Origin: Deltaproteobacteria bacterium
Lineage (GTDB): Bacteria > Myxococcota_A > Polyangia > Polyangiales > Polyangiaceae
Length of the DNA: 64,000 nucleotides
Direction: 5' to 3'
Assembly (NCBI GenBank): GCA_016875405.1
Contig: VGRJ01000008.1
Location: forward strand, 1 to 64,000
This document shows positions 9,506-17,968 of this stretch, in pieces (the first letter of the stretch is position 1; every line of letters begins with the position of its first letter). The position numbers were made by a program, and so were the translations under genes. The notes under the pieces are model-generated. The model saw nothing but the letters and a program-made list of their open reading frames with translations, had not been told where the DNA came from and did no database searches.

Positions 9506-11947
9506 GTGAAGCCTGCGCTGATCATCCACGGCCACTTTTATCAGCCACCGCGCGAGAACCCCTGGACCGGCATGGTCGATCGGGAGCCGGGAGCCGCACC
9601 GTTCCACGACTGGAACGCGCGGATCCATCACGAGTGCTACCGCCCGAACGGGCACGCGCGCATTTACGACGACGCCGGCGCGGTGCTCGCGATCGTCAAC
9701 AACTACCGGCGGATGAGCTTCAACGTCGGCCCGACCCTCGCGAGCTGGCTCGAGGAGCACGAGCCGCCGACCTACCGCCGCATCCTCGATGCCGATCGCG
9801 CGAGCGTCGCCGAGCACGGCGGACACGGGAACGCGCTGGCGCAAGCGTACAACCACGCGATCCTCCCGCTGATGAACGACCGCGATCTGCGGACACAGCT
9901 CCGTTGGGGGCACGCGGACTTCAAGCATCGGTTCGGTCGCGACGCCGAGGGGATGTGGCTGCCCGAGACCGCCTGCGATCGTCGGACGCTCGCAGCGCTC
10001 ATCGACGAGGGGATGCGCTTTGCGATCCTCGCCCCGGGCCAGGCCGCGCGCGTCAAAGACGGCGACCGCTGGCGCGACGTCCACGCGATCGATCCGCGTC
10101 GACCTTACCGATTCATGCACCCCGATGGCTCGGGGCGCTCGCTGGCGCTCTTCTTTTACGACGGCGCGGTGTCGCTCGCGATCGCGTTCGAGGGCCTCCT
10201 CACGTCGAGCCGCGCCTTCGTCGACAGGCTCGAGCGGGCGTCGGGTGGGCCGGGGACGCTCGTGCACGCGGTGACGGACGGAGAGAGCTACGGGCACCAC
10301 CACCGCCACGGCGAACGCTGCCTCGCGTACGCGCTCACCACGGAAGCCCCGCGCCGCGGCTTCTGGGTCACGAACTACGGCGAGCTGCTCGACCACCTCC
10401 CGCCGCGCGAGGAGGTCGACATCGCGCTCGGCCCAGACGGACGCGGGAGCTCGTGGAGCTGCGCGCACGGCGTGGGCCGCTGGTACCGCGACTGCGGCTG
10501 CCACACCGGCGGCAAGCACGGGTGGAACCAGCGTTGGCGGACGCCGCTGAGGCTCGCCCTCGACCTCTTGCGCGACGAGGCCGCGCGCTTCTATGAGGAT
10601 GCAGGCGGAGCGCTGTGCGCCGATCCGTGGGCGCTCCGCGACGAGTACGCGGCGTTGCTCTGCGACAGGCGCGCCGATCGCGCGGCGTTCCTCGACCGAC
10701 ACGGCGTGAGTGCGCACGTCGAAGAGACGAGGACGCGCGCGCTGGCCCTGCTCGAGCAGCAGCGGAGCGCGATGACGATGTACACGAGCTGCGGCTGGTT
10801 CTTCAGCGACGTCGCCGGGCTCGAGGCGGTCCAGGTGCTGCGCTACGCCGGGCGCCTCGTCGACCAGCTGAGAGCGTCGGGCGCGCCGGATCCGGAGCCA
10901 CGCTTCCTCGAGGTGCTCGCGGAGGCGCAAAGCAATCACGCCGAGCGAGGGAGCGGGGCGGATCTCTATCGGGAGGCCGTCCGCGGCTCACGGACCACAC
11001 CCGCGCGTCTCGCCGCGCACGTCAGCATGCGGCGCTTCGTCGGCGACGGGGATGCGACGGCACGGGCGGGGCATCAGCGCGTCGCCGTCGAGTCCGAGCG
11101 AGCCGAAGAGGGGGGGCGCATGCGGCTCGGCCTGTCGAAGCTCGTCTTGACGGACGAGGCGACGGGCGAGGCCGCGTCGTTCGCGTGCTGTGCAATGCAC
11201 TTCGGCGGCATCGACCTGCACTGCCTCGTCAAGCCTTACCCCGGAGCCGCGGCGTTCGACGCGGCCAGCGAGCGGATCGCGACTGCCGTCAGGTCGGGCA
11301 GCCTGCTCACGGCGCTGCGCGTCGCGCAGGAGGAGCTCGGCCCCGACGCATTCGGCATCGAGCACGTCCTACCGAACGAGCGGGAGGCCCTGTCGAATGC
11401 GCTCTTCGCGGAGCTGCGCGAGAGCTACGGCGCCCACTTCGAGGCGATGCTTCGCGACAGCCAGGCGACGATCGCGTCGTTTCGCGAGGCAGGGCTTCCG
11501 GTGCCCCCGGAGCTGCGCGCCGCGGCCGAGCTGGCGCTCGCGAGGCGCTTCGACGAAGCGCTGTCGGCGCTCCCCGGCGCGGAGCTGGACGACACCTCCT
11601 ACCGCGCGGCCCTCAGCGTCGCGGAGCTCGCGCGCGCGCTCGGATGCAAGGTGTCGACGGACGAGACGCGGCGCAAGCTCGAGGCCACCCTGCTCCATCA
11701 GCTGCGCCGACTCGCCGCCGGCGAGGAGCGCTCCGAGCGAACCGGCGCCGTCTCACCGCTTCGGGCCGCGCTCGCGGTGTTCGAGCTCGCGAGTCGGCTC
11801 GGGGTCGAGCTCGAGCTCGAGCGGGCGCAAGAGGTCGTCTACGAGGCGCTCGTCGAGCGAGCGACCGTCGACGATGGCGCGCTCCAGCTCGCGGACGCGC
11901 TGAACCTGTCGCGCGAGCTCGCCCAGGCCGCTCCTCGCCGCGGCTGA
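9506..11947 (+). CDS. Glycoside hydrolase family 57 protein with DUF3536 domain
   Basis: 813 residues from a GTG. The N-terminal domain is GH57: HGHFYQPPRENPW at the start, FNVGPTLASWLE, and the conserved region GMWLPETACD, whose Glu is the likely nucleophile. A DUF3536 domain occupies roughly residues 480-800. GH57 enzymes act on alpha-glucans (amylase, branching enzyme or 4-alpha-glucanotransferase), so a role in glycogen or maltodextrin metabolism is likely; the exact reaction cannot be read from the sequence. No signal peptide, so cytoplasmic. Confidence 0.92.
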   Translation: MKPALIIHGHFYQPPRENPWTGMVDREPGAAPFHDWNARIHHECYRPNGHARIYDDAGAVLAIVNNYRRMSFNVGPTLASWLEEHEPPTYRRILDADRASVAEHGGHGNALAQAYNHAILPLMNDRDLRTQLRWGHADFKHRFGRDAEGMWLPETACDRRTLAALIDEGMRFAILAPGQAARVKDGDRWRDVHAIDPRRPYRFMHPDGSGRSLALFFYDGAVSLAIAFEGLLTSSRAFVDRLERASGGPGTLVHAVTDGESYGHHHRHGERCLAYALTTEAPRRGFWVTNYGELLDHLPPREEVDIALGPDGRGSSWSCAHGVGRWYRDCGCHTGGKHGWNQRWRTPLRLALDLLRDEAARFYEDAGGALCADPWALRDEYAALLCDRRADRAAFLDRHGVSAHVEETRTRALALLEQQRSAMTMYTSCGWFFSDVAGLEAVQVLRYAGRLVDQLRASGAPDPEPRFLEVLAEAQSNHAERGSGADLYREAVRGSRTTPARLAAHVSMRRFVGDGDATARAGHQRVAVESERAEEGGRMRLGLSKLVLTDEATGEAASFACCAMHFGGIDLHCLVKPYPGAAAFDAASERIATAVRSGSLLTALRVAQEELGPDAFGIEHVLPNEREALSNALFAELRESYGAHFEAMLRDSQATIASFREAGLPVPPELRAAAELALARRFDEALSALPGAELDDTSYRAALSVAELARALGCKVSTDETRRKLEATLLHQLRRLAAGEERSERTGAVSPLRAALAVFELASRLGVELELERAQEVVYEALVERATVDDGALQLADALNLSRELAQAAPRRG

Positions 11948-11974
11948 CGGCGAGCGCGCCCAGCCAGAGGACGG

Positions 11975-12003
11975 TTGCCAAACTGTAGTCAATCGACTAC
12001 ACT
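11975..12003 (+). promoter_or_regulatory. Promoter with palindromic TetR-type operator
   Basis: A -35 TTGCCA (11975-11980) and -10 TACACT (11998-12003) are separated by 17 bases. Between them lies the palindrome TGTAGTCAATCGACTACA (11984-12001), with perfect 7-base arms and a 4-base centre. A bound repressor would block polymerase. The second gene of the downstream operon encodes a TetR protein, the obvious candidate for autoregulation. A GAGG (12012-12015) before the ATG at 12025 can act as ribosome binding site. Confidence 0.8.
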
Positions 12004-12024
12004 CGGTCGCCGAGGCCCTCCGAC

Positions 12025-13290
12025 ATGTGCACCAACCCCCGCGACCGATTCCAGGCGCTCTTCGGCAAGTCGCCCGAGGAGGCGAAGTTTTTCTGGACCG
12101 GCGGCCCCGTCGAGGTCGCCGAGCGCACCACGTTCGCGTCGCTGTTCAGCGGCGTCACCGCGTTCGACACCGAGGAGGGGCTTGTCCTCGTCGACTCTGG
12201 GCTCCGACAGTTTGCGCCTACCCTCGCCTCGTTCGTGAGGCAGCAGAGCAAGGCGCCTGTCCATACGGCCCTCTACACGCACGGTCACGTCGACCACGCC
12301 TTCGGACTCGCGGCGTTCCTGCTCCCGGACCAAGCGTCGCCGCGCGTCATCGCGCACCGAAACGTCGTCGCCCGCTTCGAGCGCTACGAGCGGACCCCGC
12401 GACACAACGCCGCCTTGAACGAGCGCCAGTTCGACGGCTCGATGCCGGCGGAGCGAGAGGTCTTCGACACCTTTGGCTTCCCCGAGTACCCGCCGACCGT
12501 GCTGTTCGAAGATACGCTCGCCTTCGAGGTCGGCGGGGTGCGCTTCGAGGTCCGCCACGCGCGTGGAGAGACCGACGACCACGCTTGGCTCTTCTGCCCG
12601 AGCCGCGGGGTGCTGTGCCCGGGCGATCTCCTGATCTGGGGCGTCCCGAACGCGGGCAACCCCCAGAAGGCGCAGCGTTATCCATGGGATTGGGCGCGTG
12701 CGCTGCGCGACATGGCAGCGCTCGAGCCGAGCTCGATCTGCCCGGGCCACGGCGGCCCGGTCATCGACGACCCTGCCCTCTGTCGAACGATGCTGACCGA
12801 GACGGCAGAGTTCCTGGAGACGATCGTGGAGCGGACGCTCGCGCTGCTCGAAGACGGCTCACCGCCGCACGTCGACATCGTTCGACGGCTCGAGCTGCCG
12901 CGCTCCGACGCGCCGTGGCTCCAGCCCGTCTACGACGAGGCCGAGTTCATCGCCCGGAACGTCATCCGCTTCTACGGGGGCTGGTACACCGGCCGTCCGA
13001 GCGAGCTGAAGCCCTCGCCCCGCGCAGAGCTCGCCGCCGAGATCGTCGCGCTCGCGGGAGGCATCGAGCCGGTGCTCGCGCGGATCGCCTCGCTCTTGGA
13101 GAGCGGAGACCACGCGCTCGCGTCGCACCTCGCGGACTACGCGCTCGAGGCCGCACCGACGGCGGAGGCCGTGAGGCAGGCCGTCGCGCACGTCTACGAA
13201 CGTCGGGCCGCCGCCGAGTCGAGCCTGATGACGGTCAACCTCTACCGCGCCGCCGCAGCCTATGCGACGGCAGGCCGACCCTTCGCATGA
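12025..13290 (+). CDS. Metallo-beta-lactamase-fold hydrolase, alkylsulfatase-like
   Basis: 421 residues. The zinc motif is HGHVDH at 86-91; a further HARGETDDH segment and PGHGGPV supply later ligands. The C-terminal part (YGGWYTGRPSELKP onward) resembles the alkylsulfatase dimerisation domain of the SdsA/BDS1 group. No signal peptide. The enzyme probably hydrolyses a sulfate ester or another ester, but the substrate is unknown. It is the first gene of an operon; its stop overlaps the ATG of the next gene by 4 bases (ATGA), and the promoter has a palindromic operator. Confidence 0.85.
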   Translation: MCTNPRDRFQALFGKSPEEAKFFWTGGPVEVAERTTFASLFSGVTAFDTEEGLVLVDSGLRQFAPTLASFVRQQSKAPVHTALYTHGHVDHAFGLAAFLLPDQASPRVIAHRNVVARFERYERTPRHNAALNERQFDGSMPAEREVFDTFGFPEYPPTVLFEDTLAFEVGGVRFEVRHARGETDDHAWLFCPSRGVLCPGDLLIWGVPNAGNPQKAQRYPWDWARALRDMAALEPSSICPGHGGPVIDDPALCRTMLTETAEFLETIVERTLALLEDGSPPHVDIVRRLELPRSDAPWLQPVYDEAEFIARNVIRFYGGWYTGRPSELKPSPRAELAAEIVALAGGIEPVLARIASLLESGDHALASHLADYALEAAPTAEAVRQAVAHVYERRAAAESSLMTVNLYRAAAAYATAGRPFA

Positions 13291-13904
13291 CGCCCCGCAA
13301 GGCGAGAGCCCGACCGCCGCGCGGGCGCGAGGCCGTACGCGCCGCAGTGCTCGACACCGCCGCCGAGCTGTTCGCCGCGAAGGGGACGGCCAACGTCTCG
13401 ATTCGCGACATCGCGGCCCACGCGCGCGTCAACCACGGCCTCATCCACCGCCATTTCGGCTCGAAGGAAGAGCTCGTCCGCGACGTGTTTCAAGACCTCG
13501 TCGGCAAGATCGCGGTGGACGTCGGCGAGCGCGGCTCGAGCGCTCGGGAGCTCCCCCTCTCGATGCTGCTCGCCACCGGTGAGAGTCGGTACTTTCGGGT
13601 GCTCGCGCGCGCGCTCCTCGACGGCGTCGACGTCCGAGCGATGCAGCAGAGCTTCCCCGTGATCGATGCGCTCACCCGAGCCGCCGAGGCAGCGAAGGCG
13701 CGAGGAGAGCTGCCCGACGACCTGGACCCCAAGCTCGCGGTCGCGGGAGCCGTGACGCTCGGCCTCGGCTGGCTCGTGTTCGAGCCCTTCGTGACCGCCG
13801 CGCTCGGCCTCGAGCAAGACGCGACGACCTTGCGCCGAGACATGACGACCACGATGCTGAGGCTCCTGCGAAGCCAGGACCGTAGGACGCCGAAGACGCG
13901 CTGA
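13287..13904 (+). CDS. TetR/AcrR-family regulator
   Basis: 205 residues starting at the ATG that overlaps the hydrolase stop. The N-terminal TetR domain is typical: AELFAAKGTANVSIRDIAAH followed by HGLIHRHFGSKEELV. The C-terminal ligand domain is not assignable. It lies between the hydrolase and the DUF3556 gene, so it probably represses the whole operon through the palindrome at 11984-12001. Confidence 0.92.
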   Translation: MTPRKARARPPRGREAVRAAVLDTAAELFAAKGTANVSIRDIAAHARVNHGLIHRHFGSKEELVRDVFQDLVGKIAVDVGERGSSARELPLSMLLATGESRYFRVLARALLDGVDVRAMQQSFPVIDALTRAAEAAKARGELPDDLDPKLAVAGAVTLGLGWLVFEPFVTAALGLEQDATTLRRDMTTTMLRLLRSQDRRTPKTR

Positions 13905-13930
13905 CGCCGCGGCGAGCAACCCACTTTCGC

Positions 13931-15577
13931 GTGAACTTCTTCGCTCCTCTGCTCCCGAGGGATCCCATCCTCGCCGATCCGTCGAGCCCGCTCGACGCAC
14001 GACTCCGCTGTGGCGCAATGAGCTGGGTCGAGGACGGCTTTGGGGCCCCCGTCGTGGTCTACCTGTTCTACCTCCTGAAGGTCGTCCTTTACGTGGGCGG
14101 GTTCGTGCTGTGCTGCGCGCCGTCGACCGCGCACCATGCTCAGCTCGCATGGGCAATGGGTCCAGTCGCTTTCCAGAAGGCGGTGGTCTGGAGCGCGGTC
14201 TTCGAGGTCCTTGGGCTCGGCTGCGGCAGCGGCCCCCTTACGGGTCGCTACCTTCCGCCGCTCGGGGGTGTGCTCCACTTCATTCGACGCGGAACGCCGA
14301 AGCGAGCGCCCTGGCCCAGCCTCCCGATCGTGGGAGGCGACCGGCGGGGCGTCGTCGATGTTGGGGTCTTCGTCGCCTTCGTCGCCCTCGCCGCGGCCGT
14401 GCTCGCAGCACCCGCTCCGTCACGCGGCCTGCTCGCCGCCCTGCTCGGAGCCTGGGTCATCATGTCTCTCTGCGACTCGACGCTCTTCCTCGCGGCGCGA
14501 AGCGAACACTACGCGGTCCTCGTCGCGTGCTTCATCTTGTCCGACGAGTGGCTGATGGGCGCGCGCGGCGTCGCACTCGCGCTGTGGACGTGGGCCGGCG
14601 TCTCGAAGCTCAACGCGCACTTCCCCTACGTCGTGTCGGTGATGGCGAGCAACAGCCCGCTTGTCCCGCGGATGCTTCGACGTCGGTTGGTGCGACGCTA
14701 CCCCGAGGATCTTCGCCCCTCCGGGCTCGCGCGGGCGATGGCGCACCTCGGCGCGGGGCTCGAGCTCGCCGTGCCATTCGCGTTCATCATGGCGCGGACG
14801 CCAACGCAGCTGACCGTCGCGTTCGGACTGATGCTCGCGCTCCACGCATTCATCATCGGCAGCGTGCCGCTCGGCGTGCCGCTCGAGTGGAACGTGATGG
14901 TCGTGTACCAGGGTTTCGTCCTCTTCGGGGCGAACCGAGCGCTGAGCTGGTCCTGGCCGCCGCCGCTCACGCTCGCGCTGCTGCTCGTCGCGTGCGTCGC
15001 CGTTCCACTCGCAGGCAACCTTGGGCCCGCGCACGTGTCGTTCCTGCCGTCGATGCGCTACTACGCGGGCAACTGGGCGTGCTCGGCGTGGCTCTTCCGT
15101 GGGGAGAGCTATCGCAAGCTTCACGCCTCGCTCACGCTCCCGACGCCATGGGTGGGCGATCAGCTTGCTCGCCTTTACCCCGAGGCCGTAGGGCGCGCCG
15201 TGCTCGCGAAGGCCCTCGCGTTTCGGGCGATGCACCTCCACGGCCGCGCGCTCGTCGCGCTCGCGCCGCGCGCCGCCAGCGACGTCGACACGCGCACTTG
15301 GCTCGATGGGGAGCTCGTATGCGGGATGACGCTCGGCTGGAACTTCGGGGACGGACACCTCCACGACGAGCGCCTCGTCGCCTCGCTTCAGCGCTCGTGC
15401 GGGTTCGGGCCCGGCGAGCTTCGCTGCGTGATGGTCGAGTCCCAGCCGCTCTTCGGGGACTCGCTCGCCTACCGCATCGTCGACGCGGCGACCGGCCCGG
15501 TCGAGCGAGGACAGCTCCCAATCGTCGCGCTCCTCGAGCGCCAACCGTGGGGCGAGCCGGTCACTCCGAAGTCTTGA
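13931..15577 (+). CDS. DUF3556 multi-pass membrane protein
   Basis: 548 residues from a GTG, 26 bases after the TetR gene. Hydrophobic helices are spread over residues 35-380. Features I associate with DUF3556 proteins of mycobacteria are present: GFGAPVVVYLFYLLKVVLY near the start, FEVLGLGCGSGPL, SKLNAHFPYVVSVMASN and GVPLEWNVMV. A soluble C-terminal part of about 150 residues follows. The function of the family is unknown. The linkage to an alkylsulfatase-like enzyme and a TetR repressor suggests handling of a hydrophobic compound or lipid (inference). Confidence 0.8.
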   Translation: MNFFAPLLPRDPILADPSSPLDARLRCGAMSWVEDGFGAPVVVYLFYLLKVVLYVGGFVLCCAPSTAHHAQLAWAMGPVAFQKAVVWSAVFEVLGLGCGSGPLTGRYLPPLGGVLHFIRRGTPKRAPWPSLPIVGGDRRGVVDVGVFVAFVALAAAVLAAPAPSRGLLAALLGAWVIMSLCDSTLFLAARSEHYAVLVACFILSDEWLMGARGVALALWTWAGVSKLNAHFPYVVSVMASNSPLVPRMLRRRLVRRYPEDLRPSGLARAMAHLGAGLELAVPFAFIMARTPTQLTVAFGLMLALHAFIIGSVPLGVPLEWNVMVVYQGFVLFGANRALSWSWPPPLTLALLLVACVAVPLAGNLGPAHVSFLPSMRYYAGNWACSAWLFRGESYRKLHASLTLPTPWVGDQLARLYPEAVGRAVLAKALAFRAMHLHGRALVALAPRAASDVDTRTWLDGELVCGMTLGWNFGDGHLHDERLVASLQRSCGFGPGELRCVMVESQPLFGDSLAYRIVDAATGPVERGQLPIVALLERQPWGEPVTPKS

Positions 15578-16244
15578 GGAGCGCGCAGCCGAGCGCGACG
15601 AAGGCGATGGTAGCGAGCGCGATCGAGCTCGCGCGCTGCGAGAGCGCTGCGACGAGAGGTCCGCCCGCGAGGCTCGAGAGGTGGGCGCGCGGCCAGGGAA
15701 GGGCGAGGATCGACACGCCGCTGCCAAACAGATAGTCGAGGACCAGCACCGCGAAGCGACCGCGCGTCGGACGACGCACCGACGAGCCGAGGACGAGGGC
15801 CGCTCCGTACGCAAGCGCGCCGAGACCGAGCGTCCACATCGCACGCGCCGCCTCTGCGTTCGCACTCGAGCGAGACGGCGCAGCGAGGACGACCCCGACG
15901 ACGAGACCCGGGGCGACCACCGCCCAGGTCGCGCCGAGGCTAGCGAGCGAGGCGCCGACCCCGAGCGCCCGACGCGAGTGTCCGAAGCGAGCCGCGGGCC
16001 AGAGCGCCTCGGAGAAGCTCGAGCCGGTCATGACGCGCTCGAGCGCCGCCCACGTGACGAGCGGGAGCACCGCTCCGTAGAACGCGGCGAGCACCGCATC
16101 GACGGCACCGAGCGGGCTCGAGCGTCGCACAAGGAGCGCGAGCGCGCTCGACAGGATCGTTACGCACGCGGCGACGAGCAGACACCATCGGGCCCCGAGC
16201 CGCGACACCGCGAGCGTCACGCCGACGCGGACGGCTCGGATCAT
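15561..16244 (-). CDS. ABC-type permease-like membrane protein
   Basis: 227 residues from the ATG at 16244, which overlaps the stop of the ATPase-like gene (ATGA). About six hydrophobic segments, for example ARWCLLVAACVTILSSALAL and later Ala/Gly/Leu-rich helices. It resembles permease subunits encoded next to ABC ATPases, but I cannot name a family. Last gene of a three-gene translationally coupled set. Its 3' end overlaps that of the convergent DUF3556 gene by 17 bases. Confidence 0.65.
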   Translation of the reverse strand: MIRAVRVGVTLAVSRLGARWCLLVAACVTILSSALALLVRRSSPLGAVDAVLAAFYGAVLPLVTWAALERVMTGSSFSEALWPAARFGHSRRALGVGASLASLGATWAVVAPGLVVGVVLAAPSRSSANAEAARAMWTLGLGALAYGAALVLGSSVRRPTRGRFAVLVLDYLFGSGVSILALPWPRAHLSSLAGGPLVAALSQRASSIALATIAFVALGCALLKTSE

Positions 16245-17209
16245 CGAGAGCCTCCGGACGGGCTCGTCACCTCGTGCGACGCCTGCGCGCTTCGCCTCGC
16301 GATCAGGCGAACGTCGAGGTTCAATTCCGCACCGATCGCCGTGACCGCGTGCGCGACCTCGTCGATGGCCTGCGACTCGATGCGAACGCGACGGAGTCGA
16401 GGCTCGCCCTCGGAGGCATGCCAGCTCGCGCCACCGTGGGGGACTGCCCGCTTCGCGAGCTCGTAGAGGAGCGCAGCCGCGCGGTCGCCGTCGGGGTCCC
16501 AGAGAACGACCTCGAGTCCGTACGCCGTCGCGCGCAGCCATCCCTCGGCGATCTCGGGAGGGACAAGGCGGCCTCCGTCGAGGAAGCGCGGCGTGACCGC
16601 GAGCCCGTGCGCGTCGGCGGGAGCGCTGGCGAGGATGACGACGGGGATGCGGGTCGCGCGCTCCTGGAGGGCCTCGCGAACGAGCACGGGATCCAGAGCG
16701 CCGACGAGCGTCGACGGCTCGTAGAGGACCACGAGCTCGGGCGTCGGGTGCGAGACCGCGAAGACGAGCTCGACCGCGCGCTGCTCGGACGTCGACAGGC
16801 GGTCGACCTCGCGCTCGCGCTGTGCGCCGAGGCCGAACCGGACCAGCCCCTCGAGGAGCGCATCGGGGTGCGGGGACACCTGCGCGGCGTCTCGAACGCG
16901 GCGGCCGAGGAGGCATGGAGCGGGGCCGAGCGAGGCGATCCCTCGGCGCACGGGCGCCGAGCTCCACGGCGCGCGCCCACCGACGAGCAAGATGCCACGC
17001 ATCGGTCGCGCCGCGCCGACGAGGACGGCCCAGAGCGCCGCGAGACCATCCGCAGGTGTGCCGACGACGACATGCATGCCCGCCTCGAGGTCGCACGAGA
17101 CCCCGACGAGGCGACCGAGAGCGCCGCCCCTCGTCCCGAGCGCGTCCAGAGCATGCACGTTTCGGAGACTCACCTCCGCACGCGTCGCGTCAGACGCTCC
17201 GGGGCTCAT
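16241..17209 (-). CDS. ABC ATPase-like protein with degenerate catalytic motifs
   Basis: 322 residues from the ATG at 17209. The order of elements follows an ABC ATPase, but every catalytic motif is altered. The Walker A position reads GTPADGLAAL (no Lys, no Ser/Thr), the signature LSTSEQRA replaces LSGGQ, Walker B reads LVVLYEP (Asp replaced by Tyr), and the switch region reads LASAPAD with no His. About 90 extra residues follow. I infer a pseudo-ATPase that cannot hydrolyse ATP by the normal mechanism. It is coupled by ATGA overlaps to permease-like proteins on both sides. Confidence 0.7.
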   Translation of the reverse strand: MSPGASDATRAEVSLRNVHALDALGTRGGALGRLVGVSCDLEAGMHVVVGTPADGLAALWAVLVGAARPMRGILLVGGRAPWSSAPVRRGIASLGPAPCLLGRRVRDAAQVSPHPDALLEGLVRFGLGAQREREVDRLSTSEQRAVELVFAVSHPTPELVVLYEPSTLVGALDPVLVREALQERATRIPVVILASAPADAHGLAVTPRFLDGGRLVPPEIAEGWLRATAYGLEVVLWDPDGDRAAALLYELAKRAVPHGGASWHASEGEPRLRRVRIESQAIDEVAHAVTAIGAELNLDVRLIARRSAQASHEVTSPSGGSR

Positions 17210-17862
17210 GGCGCTCCTCCGACAAAGGCCAACGCTGTCCAGACGCGGCCGAGCAGCGACGGGATCGCCCACCAGACGCCGACCGCCGAAGGCACAGCGA
17301 TCGCCGCGACGACGACGAGCCCCGCACGGCGCCGCGAGACGGCGCCCGCGGCGACGGCGAGCCCCCCGAAGAGCAAGGCCGCGAAGGCGCCGAACGCGAG
17401 GCACGGCACGAAGACCTTCGCGGAGGCGAGCCGGCGCGTCTCGCCCATCACCCATAAGCTCACGCCGAGCGCGAACATGCTGAACCGAAGGGCGATCTCG
17501 AGCACCGCTGCCGCAAACTCCGCAACGACGAGGTTCGCCGGACTCGCACCTCGCGACGCGAGGAGCCATGCGAGCCCGCTGGTCTCGCCGCGGGACAGTC
17601 GTGCCGACGTGGCCGCGACCGCGACCGCTCCGCCTCCGAGGAGCGCCACGCCTTGAATGGCTCCGCCGATCGAAGCCATGAGCGCGTCGGCCGCGTGCAC
17701 CGACCCCGAAGGCGAGGATTCAGAGGCGAGCAGCGCAAGCGGAAGCGCGACGGCGAGCCAGCCGAGCCGAGCCCACCACGAGCGGGCAATCACCTCGCGA
17801 CAAAGCGCGAGGCGCGCCCATTGGGCTCTCCATGGGAGCGCGCGTTCGGTCGCCGTCGACAC
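17206..17862 (-). CDS. ABC-type permease-like membrane protein
   Basis: 218 residues with about six hydrophobic segments, such as LGWLAVALPLALLA near residue 35 and LALLFGG-type helices later. Its stop overlaps the ATG of the pseudo-ATPase gene. Together the three genes read as permease, ATPase-like, permease, the layout of a small ABC exporter. The substrate is unknown. First gene of the set; the 106-base space to the divergent gene at 17969 shows no clear minus-strand promoter. Confidence 0.65.
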   Translation of the reverse strand: MSTATERALPWRAQWARLALCREVIARSWWARLGWLAVALPLALLASESSPSGSVHAADALMASIGGAIQGVALLGGGAVAVAATSARLSRGETSGLAWLLASRGASPANLVVAEFAAAVLEIALRFSMFALGVSLWVMGETRRLASAKVFVPCLAFGAFAALLFGGLAVAAGAVSRRRAGLVVVAAIAVPSAVGVWWAIPSLLGRVWTALAFVGGAP

Positions 17863-17968
17863 GGGAACACCATAGCAAGGTTGATGGGGTCCGTTGGGGC
17901 AGCGATGTCATGGGCTCACGCCTCGAATCGCAGCCAACGCCCGAGGCGTTTGGAGTAACCTCTGGCGC

